A stretch of DNA of 64,000 nt from Albimonas marina (GTDB taxonomy: Bacteria > Pseudomonadota > Alphaproteobacteria > Rhodobacterales > Rhodobacteraceae): the NCBI RefSeq assembly GCF_029223255.1, contig NZ_JARHUC010000009.1:1-64000 (forward strand). Direction: 5' to 3'. Every line of letters starts with the position of its first letter. Positions within the stretch are counted from its first letter, which is position 1. The notes under the pieces were generated by a model. The model did not search any database and had not been told where the DNA came from. It saw only the letters and a list, made by a program, of their open reading frames with translations. Shown here piece by piece: positions 18,221 to 26,510 of the stretch. Both the position numbers and the translations under genes were made by a program.

Positions 18221-19095
18221 TCACGCGTACCCATGCACTCCAAAGGCATGGTTGCCGCCGTCTGTCACAGCCTCACGATTCAAGAGAACAATCCGCTGAT
18301 TCTGTGGGCGCCGCTCGGCCGGGTCGGTGTCGAGCCCAAGCCACCTGAGTGCGTAATAGAGAAGCGCGCGCCGAACTACGATCTTTGCCTTTCCGCCACG
18401 CATGCCGTAGTCGAGCGCGATGACCTTCGCCTGCGTTTCCGATAGCTCGGGATGCGGGCCGAGCTCCAGAGTTACCTCGGAACGCCAGTCGCGATCATCG
18501 TCGGCAGACTTTTCATTCTCACGCGATCCGCGGATGTCGAGGATCCGCGAAAACAGGAAGTCCTTGAAGCAGTTATCGGTCAGGCAGAACGCCCGCGTGT
18601 GCCAACGGAACCCGTCGAAAGCGATGGCATGGGGCGCGATCCAGCGCCAGCGGGACTCGGGACTGGAGAGGGACTGGTACATCACTTCGATCGCCTCTGA
18701 GCGGCGAATGGCGCCGACAACCGAACGGAGCGTTACCGCATAGACCCCACGGACCGGCGTAGGGGCGGCAGGTCAGGGATCCAGCAGTCCTCGTGCTCCA
18801 GCACGTCGTCGGCAACGAGGCGGAGCTGCGAGAGGTAGTTCGCGGCGTCTGGCGGGCGGGACTTGCAGTCGAAGCCCGACCCTCGGACATAGGTGCGCGC
18901 GCTCTTGTCGTAGACCATGTTGTTCGGCGCCAGCGCGATGTAGCGATTCAGGTCCGAGGATGCCTGGTTCACCGAGACACCGAACTGCTGCATCACGTCG
19001 ATGCGATTGACGTGCCCCTCCCAGAACAGGCGGAACTCGATGAACTCGAGCCGCTGCTCGATCCCCCAGCGAAGTTCAGCCTTGTCCCTCTCCAC
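18221..19095 (-). pseudogene. WYL-domain defence regulator (BrxR/CapW-like), frameshifted
   Basis: The first gene of the DISARM operon is split into two frames. From the GTG at 19095, 120 residues encode a winged helix-turn-helix (RWGIEQRLEFIEFRLFWEGH, then VSVNQASSDLNRY), typical of BrxR/CapW transcriptional repressors. The frame then shifts at about 18750-18765, within a C-rich stretch. The next frame encodes a WYL domain (SEAIEVMYQSLSSPESRWRW and GFRWHTRAFC) and a C-terminal domain to 18221. A one-base change would restore a protein of about 290 aa, the usual length. These proteins repress defence operons and respond to infection signals. The frameshift could be real, leaving the operon without its repressor, or a sequencing error. 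Confidence 0.82.
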
Positions 19096-19115
19096 AATGC
19101 GCTCCCGCCCGGCCC

Positions 19116-19153
19116 GGCGCGCACGTTAACTGTGCGCGCCCAATTTTTGGGCG
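19116..19153 (-). promoter_or_regulatory. Twin palindromes upstream of the DISARM operon
   Basis: Two inverted repeats touch each other just upstream of the WYL gene's GTG start. The first (116-140) has 9-bp perfect arms GGCGCGCAC/GTGCGCGCC around GTTAACT. The second (137-153) is CGCCCAA-TTT-TTGGGCG. The first is a strong candidate operator for the WYL regulator; the second could be another site or the terminator of the integrase relic. The role is inferred from position and symmetry. Confidence 0.55.
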
Positions 19154-19183
19154 GTTCGACGGTAGCCGCGTGGGACTGCGCGA

Positions 19184-19711
19184 TCAATCGAAAAGAGGCG
19201 CGGCGGCGCGCGATAATCCCAAGGATTGCCTGAGGTTCTGCGCCACTGCATCCGCTGCCATCCGCACCGGCTCGGCAGCGAGGTGAGCGTAGCGCGCTGT
19301 GGCCTGGACCTGCGTGTGCCCGAGCAACTTGCCGATCATCGGCAGTCCCTGACTCGAGGCCACAGCCGGGGACGCGAAAGTGTGGCGCAGGTCAGGGATG
19401 CGGACGTCCTTCACCCCTGCGCGGGCGCGGACGCGCTGCCAGAACGGCTGAAGGTCGCTCAGGCGCTTGCCCGGCAGGGTGCCGAAGATGACCCACGGGT
19501 TGCCCTCGATGTGCTGGGCATCTCGCAGCAGTTCGACGGCGGGCTGACCGAGATGTACGACCTTGGCACCGTACTTTGAATCCGGCAGGCGCAGGACGCG
19601 CTCGGCCAGATCGACGCATGACCATTTCAGCGACACGATCTCGTTCAGACGACAACCGGTCGGTACGAGCAGGCGTGCGGCGAGGATGGCCGAGGTGTCC
19701 GTTGCCAGATG
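19184..19711 (-). pseudogene. C-terminal relic of a second tyrosine recombinase
   Basis: This is about 175 residues of catalytic domain without the N-terminal arm- and core-binding domains. It contains the active-site elements of tyrosine recombinases: Arg in PTGCRLNEI, DLRHTFAS, LGHTQVQATARY with the Tyr, and a C-terminal tail. The 5' end is replaced by the decayed IS3 element at about 19711-19720. It differs in sequence from the island's intact integrase, so it probably marks an older integration event or an element that brought the DISARM operon. Confidence 0.85.
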
Positions 19712-19721
19712 ATTTGGGACA

Positions 19722-20824
19722 ATGAGCGGTAAATCGCTCTGGAGGGATCGGCTCGCTGGTTTGAGGTTGTGCGGCGCGGCTCCGATTGAGCAATCGGCGC
19801 TGTCGGGTGGTCTCCTCCTTGGTCCTGCGCCGTTCCGCGAGGATGGCCTCGGCCCGGCCGAAGTCGGCGTCGGCAGGGGTAACGGTGCCGAGGCTCTCGT
19901 GGACGCGTCGATGGTTGCAGTGGTCGACGAACGCACCGACGGCAGCCTCGAGCGCGCCGGGCAGGCAGGGGGGGGCTCCAGCAGGATCTGGTTCTTCAGG
20001 GTCTGGTGCCATCGCTCGATCTTGCCCGTCCGCTAGGGGCTTCGGACCGATGGCGGCGCCATAGCGGACCTGCGGGCGGTTCGGCGCGCCGCGGACATGC
20101 TCCATGGCCTCGTCCTTCAGCCAGGTTGCGAGGTCGCCGGCGATGCAGGACGAGCCGTCGTCGCCGAGCAGCCGCGGGCGGCGGCGCGCCGTCGGCTGAT
20201 CGCAGCCCGAGGCCGCCGAGGCGAGCTCAGGCGTGTCCGTCGCGTCCTCGGCCTGCATCGTCGCGCAGAGCTTCCAGGGCGTCACGTAGCGGCTGAAGCC
20301 GTCGAGGATGGCGCTGGGACGGCGTCAGCCCCAGCCGATGACCTTGAGGCAGGGAAGTCGGCCTGCCAGAGCTGGTTCGGGCGGACGGCCTGGTCGTGGA
20401 ACGCGTCGGCGGTCTTGATCACCACGCAGGCAGGGCTCGCGATGAGGTTCTGCGCCTTGAGCATGCGATAGCCGTTCGTCGGGCGATCCGTCCGCTGGAC
20501 GGCTCGCGGATCCTCCGAACCCTCTGACACGACGCGCCGTTTCGTGTCCGTGAACGGCACGGCCGGCTGTCGGGGCGAGAGATCCGGCTCCTCCAGCGCC
20601 AGGTGGCCGCCGTCTGGCGCACCTCGTCTGGGATCCGGTTCCAGACGTGGCCGGGATGGGGTCGATGGTCCTCGAGGCCGGCCTCGCCGAGCGCCGCCGG
20701 CGGGCGTGCCGGCGGTGGAAGGCGCTGCGCGGAACGCCGAGACGCTCCAGCGTTCGCGTCGCCGGCAGGCGCCGCCCTCGGCCCGGCGGACGATCTCCAG
20801 TTTTTCGGACGAGGGGCATCTCAT
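19722..20824 (-). pseudogene. IS3-family OrfB transposase, multiply frameshifted
   Basis: Fragments in several frames together spell an IS3-type DDE integrase domain. They include YRMLKAQNLIASPACVV, then NQLWQADF, KVIGWG, SGCDQPTARRRPRLLGDDGS, MEHVRGAPNRPQ, and finally NHRRVHESLGTVTPAD with the FGRAEAILAERRR tail. Homology jumps frame at least near 20330, 20285 and 20050, so no full transposase can be made. It overlaps the junction with the integrase relic. Confidence 0.85.
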
Positions 20825-21273
20825 GCGTCGTCTCCGCCCGCCATCGTCCTCGGACCTGTGGCGGACGATAGCTCGCCCCCGATCATGCTTTTTCCAGCAG
20901 CCGGCTTTCCAGGGCGAGATCCGCCGCGTTCGTCGGCGAAACGATCCACCGGACCGTTTCCCGATCCTCCTCGCCCTTCAGCGCGGCCGTCTCCACGCGG
21001 AGGTTCTTGACCTCCGGGCGCGTCGCCTGGCGGGCCGTGTCGCCGGCCAGCCGCTTCTTCCCGGCCTCGAGGAACGCCTTCGACCAGCTGCAGTGCAGGC
21101 TCGTTGCGGTCCCCTCGCGCCGGCGACAGCTCGGCGACGCTCTCCTCGCCGCACAGGCCCTCCAGCACGACGCGGATCTTCTCCTCCGCCGAATGCAGCT
21201 TCCGGGTCCTGCGTCGGATGTGCCGAATGACCTCCTCGGCCGCCGGCTGCGTCGTCTCGGTCTTCCGTCTCAT
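20821..21273 (-). pseudogene. IS3-family OrfA, frameshifted
   Basis: The first 50 residues (RKLHSAEEKIRVVLEGLCGE followed by ESVAELS) are an IS3 OrfA helix-turn-helix start. The frame then drifts into low-complexity sequence, while another frame would continue the leucine-zipper section. The last part returns to KSMIGGELSSATG. With the broken orfB this marks a dead IS3 copy of about 1.5 kb. Confidence 0.75.
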
Positions 21274-21381
21274 CTTCTGCCCTCCCTGGGCACGATGAGC
21301 CGAAACCCTCCGTTACGATATCAACTCGGATGTCTCATGGGCGCTGACGCCGGACAAGGGGTTCTGACCGGTTCGGTGCCG

Positions 21382-21744
21382 CTAGCCATCTCGCCGCTTT
21401 TCAACCCAGTCTTCGGGCCAGTGCCGGGTCACCTCCTCGATTTCCCTTTCCGTGAGCTCGCCGGTCTCGCTGCTGATCACCTCGACGCCGATGAGATTCT
21501 CGGGGTCGGGCAGGTCCGCGATGGCGCCTGCGATATCCGGCGTTCCGTCCAGATTTTGATAGTCGTCCCCCATGACAGTGTACTCGAACGCGTTTCCATC
21601 GTTGTCGATTTCTCCGCAAGAAGATACGGTATCGCGAGCGAGGAGGCGCGCAATTGTAACAGCTGTCTTGGCCTGGGATTCATTAACCAGATAGATCTTC
21701 GTCACCTTGGCGAAGCGATAGCCTCTGGGGGTTGGTTTCGTCAT
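21382..21744 (-). CDS. Hypothetical acidic protein
   Basis: This 120-aa protein starts at an ATG with a clear GGAG ribosome site 7 nt upstream. I do not recognise the family. It has a basic N-terminus (TPRGYRFAKVTKIYLVNESQ) and an acidic C-terminal half, with no signal peptide or membrane segment. It lies between the replication module and the IS3 relic, and is probably an accessory gene of the mobile element. Confidence 0.6.
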   Translation of the reverse strand: MTKPTPRGYRFAKVTKIYLVNESQAKTAVTIARLLARDTVSSCGEIDNDGNAFEYTVMGDDYQNLDGTPDIAGAIADLPDPENLIGVEVISSETGELTEREIEEVTRHWPEDWVEKRRDG

Positions 21745-21840
21745 GTTATCTCCGTCAATTTTTAGATTGGCTGTTGGATTGGTGGGGACTAGTGACGAAG
21801 CTGGGGTACTTCCCGGGTTGATCCGCCAAAGGGCGTGGGC

Positions 21841-22353
21841 TCAATCCTCATGAGTCAAGAGTCTCGGCCCGCTCATTGAATCCGAAGCCCACCTTGGCTG
21901 GTGCGATGCGAACCGATCCAGCGACTCGATGGCGCTGAGGGCCAGCATCCGCGTCGGTTCGCCATTGGCCGCGAGGCGGCGCTCCTCGTTGAACAGTTCG
22001 TCGAACACCCTGGCCTTGGCCTCGGTCGTGCCGGTGCCGCGTTCGATATTCGGTGCCACGGCCTCGAGAAAATCTCGGCACTGGTCAGCCATCGGGTAGT
22101 CTAGCCCAGCGGCGGAGGCGGCCCACGCGCGAACTGCGCCGTACTGGTAGAAGACGGGCTGCCCTTGCGCAGGCTTCAGATACATCGAGGGAATATGCGG
22201 GGGGCCTTCTCCGCGGATCCTCCAGGCGCTGAGCGTCGCCGGCGTGAGGTTGATCAGGGCAGCGACCTGCGGCGTCGACAGCAGCCACCAAGGGGGGATG
22301 CTCGGCCATACTTCTGGGAGCCGCTGCGGAGGGGTGGTTCTCATCATCTTCAT
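21841..22353 (-). CDS. Putative DNA-binding protein of the island
   Basis: This 170-aa protein has residues 22-75 (LLSTPQVAALINLTPATLSA, then WRIRGEGPPHI and FYQYGAVRAWAAS) arranged like the short helix-turn-helix domain of AlpA/excisionase-type proteins. A C-terminal helical region of unknown function follows. It sits downstream of the primase gene and across an AT-rich gap with an inverted repeat, so it may act in replication or excision control. The start codon is uncertain because several ATGs cluster at the 5' end. Confidence 0.6.
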   Translation of the reverse strand: MKMMRTTPPQRLPEVWPSIPPWWLLSTPQVAALINLTPATLSAWRIRGEGPPHIPSMYLKPAQGQPVFYQYGAVRAWAASAAGLDYPMADQCRDFLEAVAPNIERGTGTTEAKARVFDELFNEERRLAANGEPTRMLALSAIESLDRFASHQPRWASDSMSGPRLLTHED

Positions 22354-22521
22354 ATTTTGACAGTGCGGATTCGGCGGTTCAACTGAAAAAACCTTATTGT
22401 CTTGGGGGTGTCGAATGAATTACGGGTGTAGTTGTGTATTTCTGTAAATTGTTTCTGTTTTGTTGAGTGGTGTGTGTAAGAGGGTATATCCCTCCTACAC
22501 AACTTGCACTGGTTCTGCTTG
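22354..22521. promoter_or_regulatory. AT-rich gap with long inverted repeat (terminator or origin candidate)
   Basis: This gap is far more AT-rich than its surroundings. At 22473-22501, TGTGTA-a-GAGGG and CCCTC-c-TACACA pair around TATAT. It lies between the primase/helicase stop and the next gene. It could end the primase transcript or form part of the element's replication origin; P4-type primases act on AT-rich sites near their gene. Confidence 0.45.
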
Positions 22522-24615
22522 TCAGATGGTTTCGAACGGCTTCCGTTTCAGGTTCGCCCACATCTTGCCGCCGCTCCGTCTCTCCTGGTGATACCCACGC
22601 TTCTCCATCTCCGTCTTGAAGACGCCGCGGCTCAGCGGCTTCAATCCGAAGCTGTCGCACCAACGCTTGTAGGAGGTGTGGAGAGACTGGGCGCCCATCA
22701 TCTCGCCTTCGCTGACCTCGCACGTTTCTTCCAGGAACTGAGCGATCATGTCGGACTGGGCGACGTACTGGTCGATGTCGGCCCTGACGCAGGCGGGGAT
22801 GGCGAGTCCCTGCTTCTGGTAATCGCGCAGGCCCTCAAGCAGCCTGTTGAGGATGCCGGGCGATTCGGCCTCAAGGGCGCGCGGCAGGTTCGTGTCGAGC
22901 TGCTCGGGCGCGACGACGCGGTCAAAGTGGACGACAACGATCCGACGAGCGAGCGCCGTATCGCCGCCGTCGATGACGGGCCGGACGTTGGACGTCATCA
23001 CCACGGTAAAGGCCGGCTGGAACTCGAAGCGGCTATGGTAGAGGTTCCGAGCACTGATCGTCTCGCCGCCGGTGAGCCTCTTCACCATCGGGGCGTCAAG
23101 GATCTCTCCGGTGCCAAGCTCCGACGTGGCGACGAGGCGCTTGCCCGCGAGGCGGGCGATGTCGTCGCGCCTTTCGTCATGTGTGCGCTTCGTGAAGGTC
23201 GAAGGCTCCGTGGAGGCGGCATAATCACCCAAGAGCCAGCGGATGATCTCCACAAGCGTCGACTTCCCGTTGCGGCCGGGGCCGTAGAGGATCGCGAAGA
23301 CATGCTCCTTCGGGTCCCCGAGCAGCACATAACCGAGGAAGCGCATAGCGAACCGCGCCACCTCGTCAGAGAGCGTCTCCTTGAGGAAGGCGTCGAAGCG
23401 CGGGCAGGTCGCCTCGATATCGTAGTGTACGTTGGCCATTCGCGTGAGCAGGTCTTCGGCGCGATGAGGGTGAAGCGTGCCAGTGCAGAGATCCAGCGTG
23501 CCATTCATCACGTTCAGGACGTTTTCCTTCTGATCGAGACGATCGGGCGCCAGGAGGATGCGGTCGTCGCTGATGACCATCCCCAAGACATCCCGCACCT
23601 TCTTGGCGCTCAACAGCTTCCGGGCCCGGCTCCGGTGCTGCTCGTCGCCCGCAGATGTCTCGGCCTCGTAGATCGCCTCGAGCCGACTCTTGATCTGCTC
23701 CTGCATGGCGACCTTGTCGACCTTCCTCCAGCGGCCGTCCTCGTAGCGCAGATGGCCGTGCGCTTCGGAATAGCGGAACGAGTCCGTGAGATCGCTGGCC
23801 ACAACCCGCGAGAGTGGCACGTCGTCCAGATCCATCGGGCCGGCGGGGTACCGGCCGACGCTCCGTGCGATCCCGTCCACCTCATGTTCGGGGAGCGGAT
23901 TCGGGAGCGTCGCATTGACGCCCCGAAGAGCGTTGCGGATACCGTCCTCGTCCATCCCCTTGCGGCGCAGGGCGCCGGCAAGCGAGGCCAGGTCGTTGTT
24001 GCGGCTCCCCGGGGCGAGGAACTGATCGCCCGAGTTGTCCCCCCGGTTGTCGTTCTTCGCCTTCGTCGCCGACACAAGCCAATCCGGAGCCGCCTGGGCA
24101 CTACCCTGCGAGATCCACTCGTAGCGGCTGCCGCTGATGTGGGCGCTCGGCGGAGCGATCACATAGCCGCCGGTTGCACGGATATCGAGGTTGTCTCCGA
24201 GCTTGCTGGCGCTGCTGCGAATATCGTCGGGCGGTGCCTGGAAGTAGATGTGCGTCCCACCGCTGCCAGTGCGAACGACGAGGCTGCGGGGGAGTTCGCC
24301 ATTCGCGTCCTCGAGCTGGCGCAGCGCCTCCTCGCCGCGCTTGCCGGGCCCCTGGTCCACATCGACGACCAGCAGGTCCGAGGCGGCGCCGGTCGCGATG
24401 CCGATGTTGGCAAAGGGAGAGGCCCCCCACATGGCGCGGACCATTTCGGGGTCGGTGGTGGCGTTCTTGAAGCCGCCAGCGTGCAGCGGATGCTTGCCGG
24501 GGGAGCTGCAGGAGGCGCTGCCGCAGGTGCAGGAGCCGTCATCAATGCTGTGGGTGGGGAAGACCGCCCAGCCGCGGGCGGCGTAGCGCAGGGCATAGTC
24601 CAGCATATCGGTCAT
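22522..24615 (-). CDS. Primase-polymerase/D5-type helicase of the mobile element
   Basis: This 697-aa protein has three parts. The N-terminal primase-polymerase domain contains LLVVDVDQGPG and RTGSGGTHIYFQ, with GYVIAPPSAH (about residues 70-150). A D5_N-like middle region follows. The C-terminal SF3/D5 helicase has Walker A YGPGRNGKSTLVE (about 440) and TSNVRPVIDGGD. Such proteins start replication of P4-like satellites, phages and plasmids. The ATG at 24615 shares its A with the stop of the HTH gene (TGATG), so the two are coupled; the frame upstream of it is non-coding. Confidence 0.9.
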   Translation of the reverse strand: MTDMLDYALRYAARGWAVFPTHSIDDGSCTCGSASCSSPGKHPLHAGGFKNATTDPEMVRAMWGASPFANIGIATGAASDLLVVDVDQGPGKRGEEALRQLEDANGELPRSLVVRTGSGGTHIYFQAPPDDIRSSASKLGDNLDIRATGGYVIAPPSAHISGSRYEWISQGSAQAAPDWLVSATKAKNDNRGDNSGDQFLAPGSRNNDLASLAGALRRKGMDEDGIRNALRGVNATLPNPLPEHEVDGIARSVGRYPAGPMDLDDVPLSRVVASDLTDSFRYSEAHGHLRYEDGRWRKVDKVAMQEQIKSRLEAIYEAETSAGDEQHRSRARKLLSAKKVRDVLGMVISDDRILLAPDRLDQKENVLNVMNGTLDLCTGTLHPHRAEDLLTRMANVHYDIEATCPRFDAFLKETLSDEVARFAMRFLGYVLLGDPKEHVFAILYGPGRNGKSTLVEIIRWLLGDYAASTEPSTFTKRTHDERRDDIARLAGKRLVATSELGTGEILDAPMVKRLTGGETISARNLYHSRFEFQPAFTVVMTSNVRPVIDGGDTALARRIVVVHFDRVVAPEQLDTNLPRALEAESPGILNRLLEGLRDYQKQGLAIPACVRADIDQYVAQSDMIAQFLEETCEVSEGEMMGAQSLHTSYKRWCDSFGLKPLSRGVFKTEMEKRGYHQERRSGGKMWANLKRKPFETI

Positions 24616-24863
24616 CAGGCGGCCTTCTCGATCGAACGCGGGGGCAGGGACTCGTGGGCGTCGAGCCAGGAATTCAGGGCGGGCAGGCGGTAGTAGACCT
24701 TGCGGCCGATCTTGCAGCGGGCCGGCCCAGTGCGGAGGGCGTGCCAACGGGCGAGGGTCCGCCGGGAGACGCCGAGGATCTCGGCGATGTCGTCGGCTGA
24801 GTAGAGCGTCTCGCGAGCGCTGATCTCGCGAGGGCTGTTGGGATGGGTGTTAGGGTGGCTCAT
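24615..24863 (-). CDS. AlpA/excisionase-type HTH regulator
   Basis: This 82-aa protein has DDIAEILGVSRRTLARW (about 25-41), a MerR/Xis-like helix-turn-helix, followed by the wing CKIGRKVYYRLPALNSWLD. In P4-like elements such proteins activate or direct integrase and excision. It is encoded between integrase and primase, the typical place, and its stop overlaps the primase start. Confidence 0.85.
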   Translation of the reverse strand: MSHPNTHPNSPREISARETLYSADDIAEILGVSRRTLARWHALRTGPARCKIGRKVYYRLPALNSWLDAHESLPPRSIEKAA

Positions 24864-24899
24864 CTTTTCTGCCTCTGGCTTCTAGGACGAGCTGGCATA

Positions 24900-24962
24900 T
24901 GGCGACTGGTCGAGGGGTGGCAATGTTCGATTATATTAAAATGAGACTTGATTATAATCTAA
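24900..24962 (-). promoter_or_regulatory. AT-rich promoter region of the HTH-primase operon
   Basis: On the minus strand a TATAAT hexamer (24930-24935) lies about 67 bp upstream of the HTH gene. A 10-bp perfect palindrome, GATTATAATC (about 24950-24959), lies just upstream of it and could be a regulator site. No convincing -35 element is visible. Confidence 0.45.
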
Positions 24963-24997
24963 CTTCAGTCCGGGATTTTCGGGTCGCTGTCGAACGT

Positions 24998-26173
24998 TTA
25001 CTGTCGGATCGTGTTCGCGAGCTTGTCCGCAGCGCGCCGCAGTGGGTCATCCATCAGGTGCGCATAGCGTAGCGTTGTCTGGTGTTGGGAATGCCCAAGC
25101 AGCTTGCCGATCGTCTCGAGCGTCTCGCCATTCGAGATCAGCACGGAGGCGAACGAGTGGCGCAGGTCGTGAACCCGCAGGCTTACAAGCCCGGTCTCGC
25201 GCTTGAGCCAACTCCAGGGCCTGTTGATGTCGGGCATGCAGGTGCCGCGGGACGTTGGGAACAGGTAGCGGTGACTTGCGATCTCCCGCATCTGATGCAG
25301 CAGAGCGAGAGCGCCGCTCGACAGCGGGATGCGCTTGGGGCGGCGGTCCTTGGACTTGTGAGCTGGTCTGTTCCAGATGCCGCGCACCAGATCGAGGTCC
25401 TGCCATTCAAGGCTCAGGACCTCACCACGCCGCGCACCGGTCAAGATAAGCAGTCGAATTGCGTTCGCGGCGCGCTGATTGGGCATTTCCTCCAATGCCG
25501 AAAACACCAGCTCGTATTCCGCCTCCGTCAGATACCTTTCGCGTGCGTGTTCTGCATTCCTCCTGAATCCCTCGGCGGGGTTCTTCTCGATCCATCCCCA
25601 GCGGACGGCGAGGTTGAGGGCCTTTCTGAGAACCTCAAGCACGCGATTGGCCCGCGTCTTGGCTCGGGCGCTGATCTCTGAATGGAGCTCATCGATCTGC
25701 TTGCTGGAAAGGTCGGCGAGCAGCACGGCGCCGAGGGTGGGAAGAATGTCCTTCTGCCACATGCTGCGCTGGTCTCGCCGGCTTCGGTCCGAAAGCGTTG
25801 GAAGGTGGACGGTCTCATATTCAGACCAGAGCGATCGCACGGTCGGCGCCGACCGGCGTTCATTCCTTTCGGCGAGGGGATCGAGGCCGTTGTCGACGTC
25901 GCGCCGCAGTTCCTTGGCGCGCTCGCGTGCGGCGGCGGCGCTCCAGGCGGGGTGCCGGCCGATGGTCATTCGCCGTTCCCGACCGTTGACATGGTAGTTG
26001 AGGACGAAGGATTTGGCGCCCGATGCCGTCACGCGCAGGCCGAAGCCGGGCAGCTGGGAGTCGTAGTGGACCTTGTTGCCGCTCTCGGGCGCCGCGATGT
26101 TCTTGCAGTAGGTTTCGTTGAGTTTGATCGACACTGATGTCCGTTCTATGTCCGGCCGTTTGAGTGATTTCAT
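24998..26173 (-). CDS. int: Tyrosine integrase of the island
   Basis: This 391-aa site-specific recombinase would integrate and excise the island at tRNA-fMet. The N-terminal arm-binding domain (DSQLPGFGLRVTASGAKSFV, then RMTIGRHPAWS) is of the DUF4102-like type. A core-binding domain and the catalytic domain follow, with Arg in LTGARRGEVLSL, HDLRHSFAS, and LGHSQHQTTLRY containing the nucleophile Tyr. Length and motifs look intact. I chose the ATG at 26173 over 26245 because homology begins there. It is transcribed away from the right attachment repeat, 100 bp away. Confidence 0.95.
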   Translation of the reverse strand: MKSLKRPDIERTSVSIKLNETYCKNIAAPESGNKVHYDSQLPGFGLRVTASGAKSFVLNYHVNGRERRMTIGRHPAWSAAAARERAKELRRDVDNGLDPLAERNERRSAPTVRSLWSEYETVHLPTLSDRSRRDQRSMWQKDILPTLGAVLLADLSSKQIDELHSEISARAKTRANRVLEVLRKALNLAVRWGWIEKNPAEGFRRNAEHARERYLTEAEYELVFSALEEMPNQRAANAIRLLILTGARRGEVLSLEWQDLDLVRGIWNRPAHKSKDRRPKRIPLSSGALALLHQMREIASHRYLFPTSRGTCMPDINRPWSWLKRETGLVSLRVHDLRHSFASVLISNGETLETIGKLLGHSQHQTTLRYAHLMDDPLRRAADKLANTIRQ

Positions 26174-26272
26174 TGTCCGGTTGGCCGCCTGAGTGTCAAT
26201 GGCGTATGTCTCAACAAACTGAAAATAAATACAGAAGCATGTCATTCAAGGACATGAGCGGCCATCGGCACG

Positions 26273-26322
<50 letters not shown>

Positions 26323-26347
26323 ATCTGCCATACAGCCCAAACACGCG

Positions 26348-26376
26348 AACGCCGCCCCAAGGGGCGGCGTTTGCGT
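26348..26376 (+). terminator. Rho-independent terminator, probably the native tRNA-fMet terminator
   Basis: AACGCCGCCCC and GGGGCGGCGTT form an 11-bp perfect stem with a 2-nt loop, followed by TGCGTT. It lies 25 bp beyond the right attachment repeat, where the original tRNA gene would have ended before insertion. Confidence 0.75.
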
Positions 26377-26454
26377 TAACGCTGGTCCCGTTCCAGAATT
26401 CCCGAATGCGCGCCACGAAGCTCAACATCGAGGCAGTCAGGGGGTATGGCCTTG

Positions 26455-26473
26455 AAAGACCCAAGGGTCTCTG
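26455..26473 (-). terminator. Small hairpin downstream of the zrg-like operon
   Basis: AGACCC and GGGTCT pair around AA; on the minus strand this is followed by TTC. It lies 40 bp after the last gene of the operon, so a weak terminator is likely. Confidence 0.35.
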
Positions 26474-26510
26474 ATCGCTGTACGTCCACGCGCTCCCGAC
26501 GAGGTGGTCG

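Noticed and set aside
19392-19936. A complete small integrase gene starting at 19936.
   Set aside because: The first 75 residues come from the IS3 transposase in another frame. Recombinase homology begins only at about 19711.
22504-24693. A long plus-strand open frame opposite the primase gene.
   Set aside because: It is antisense to a gene with clear primase and helicase motifs. Its own protein has no recognisable domain and its length follows from high GC.
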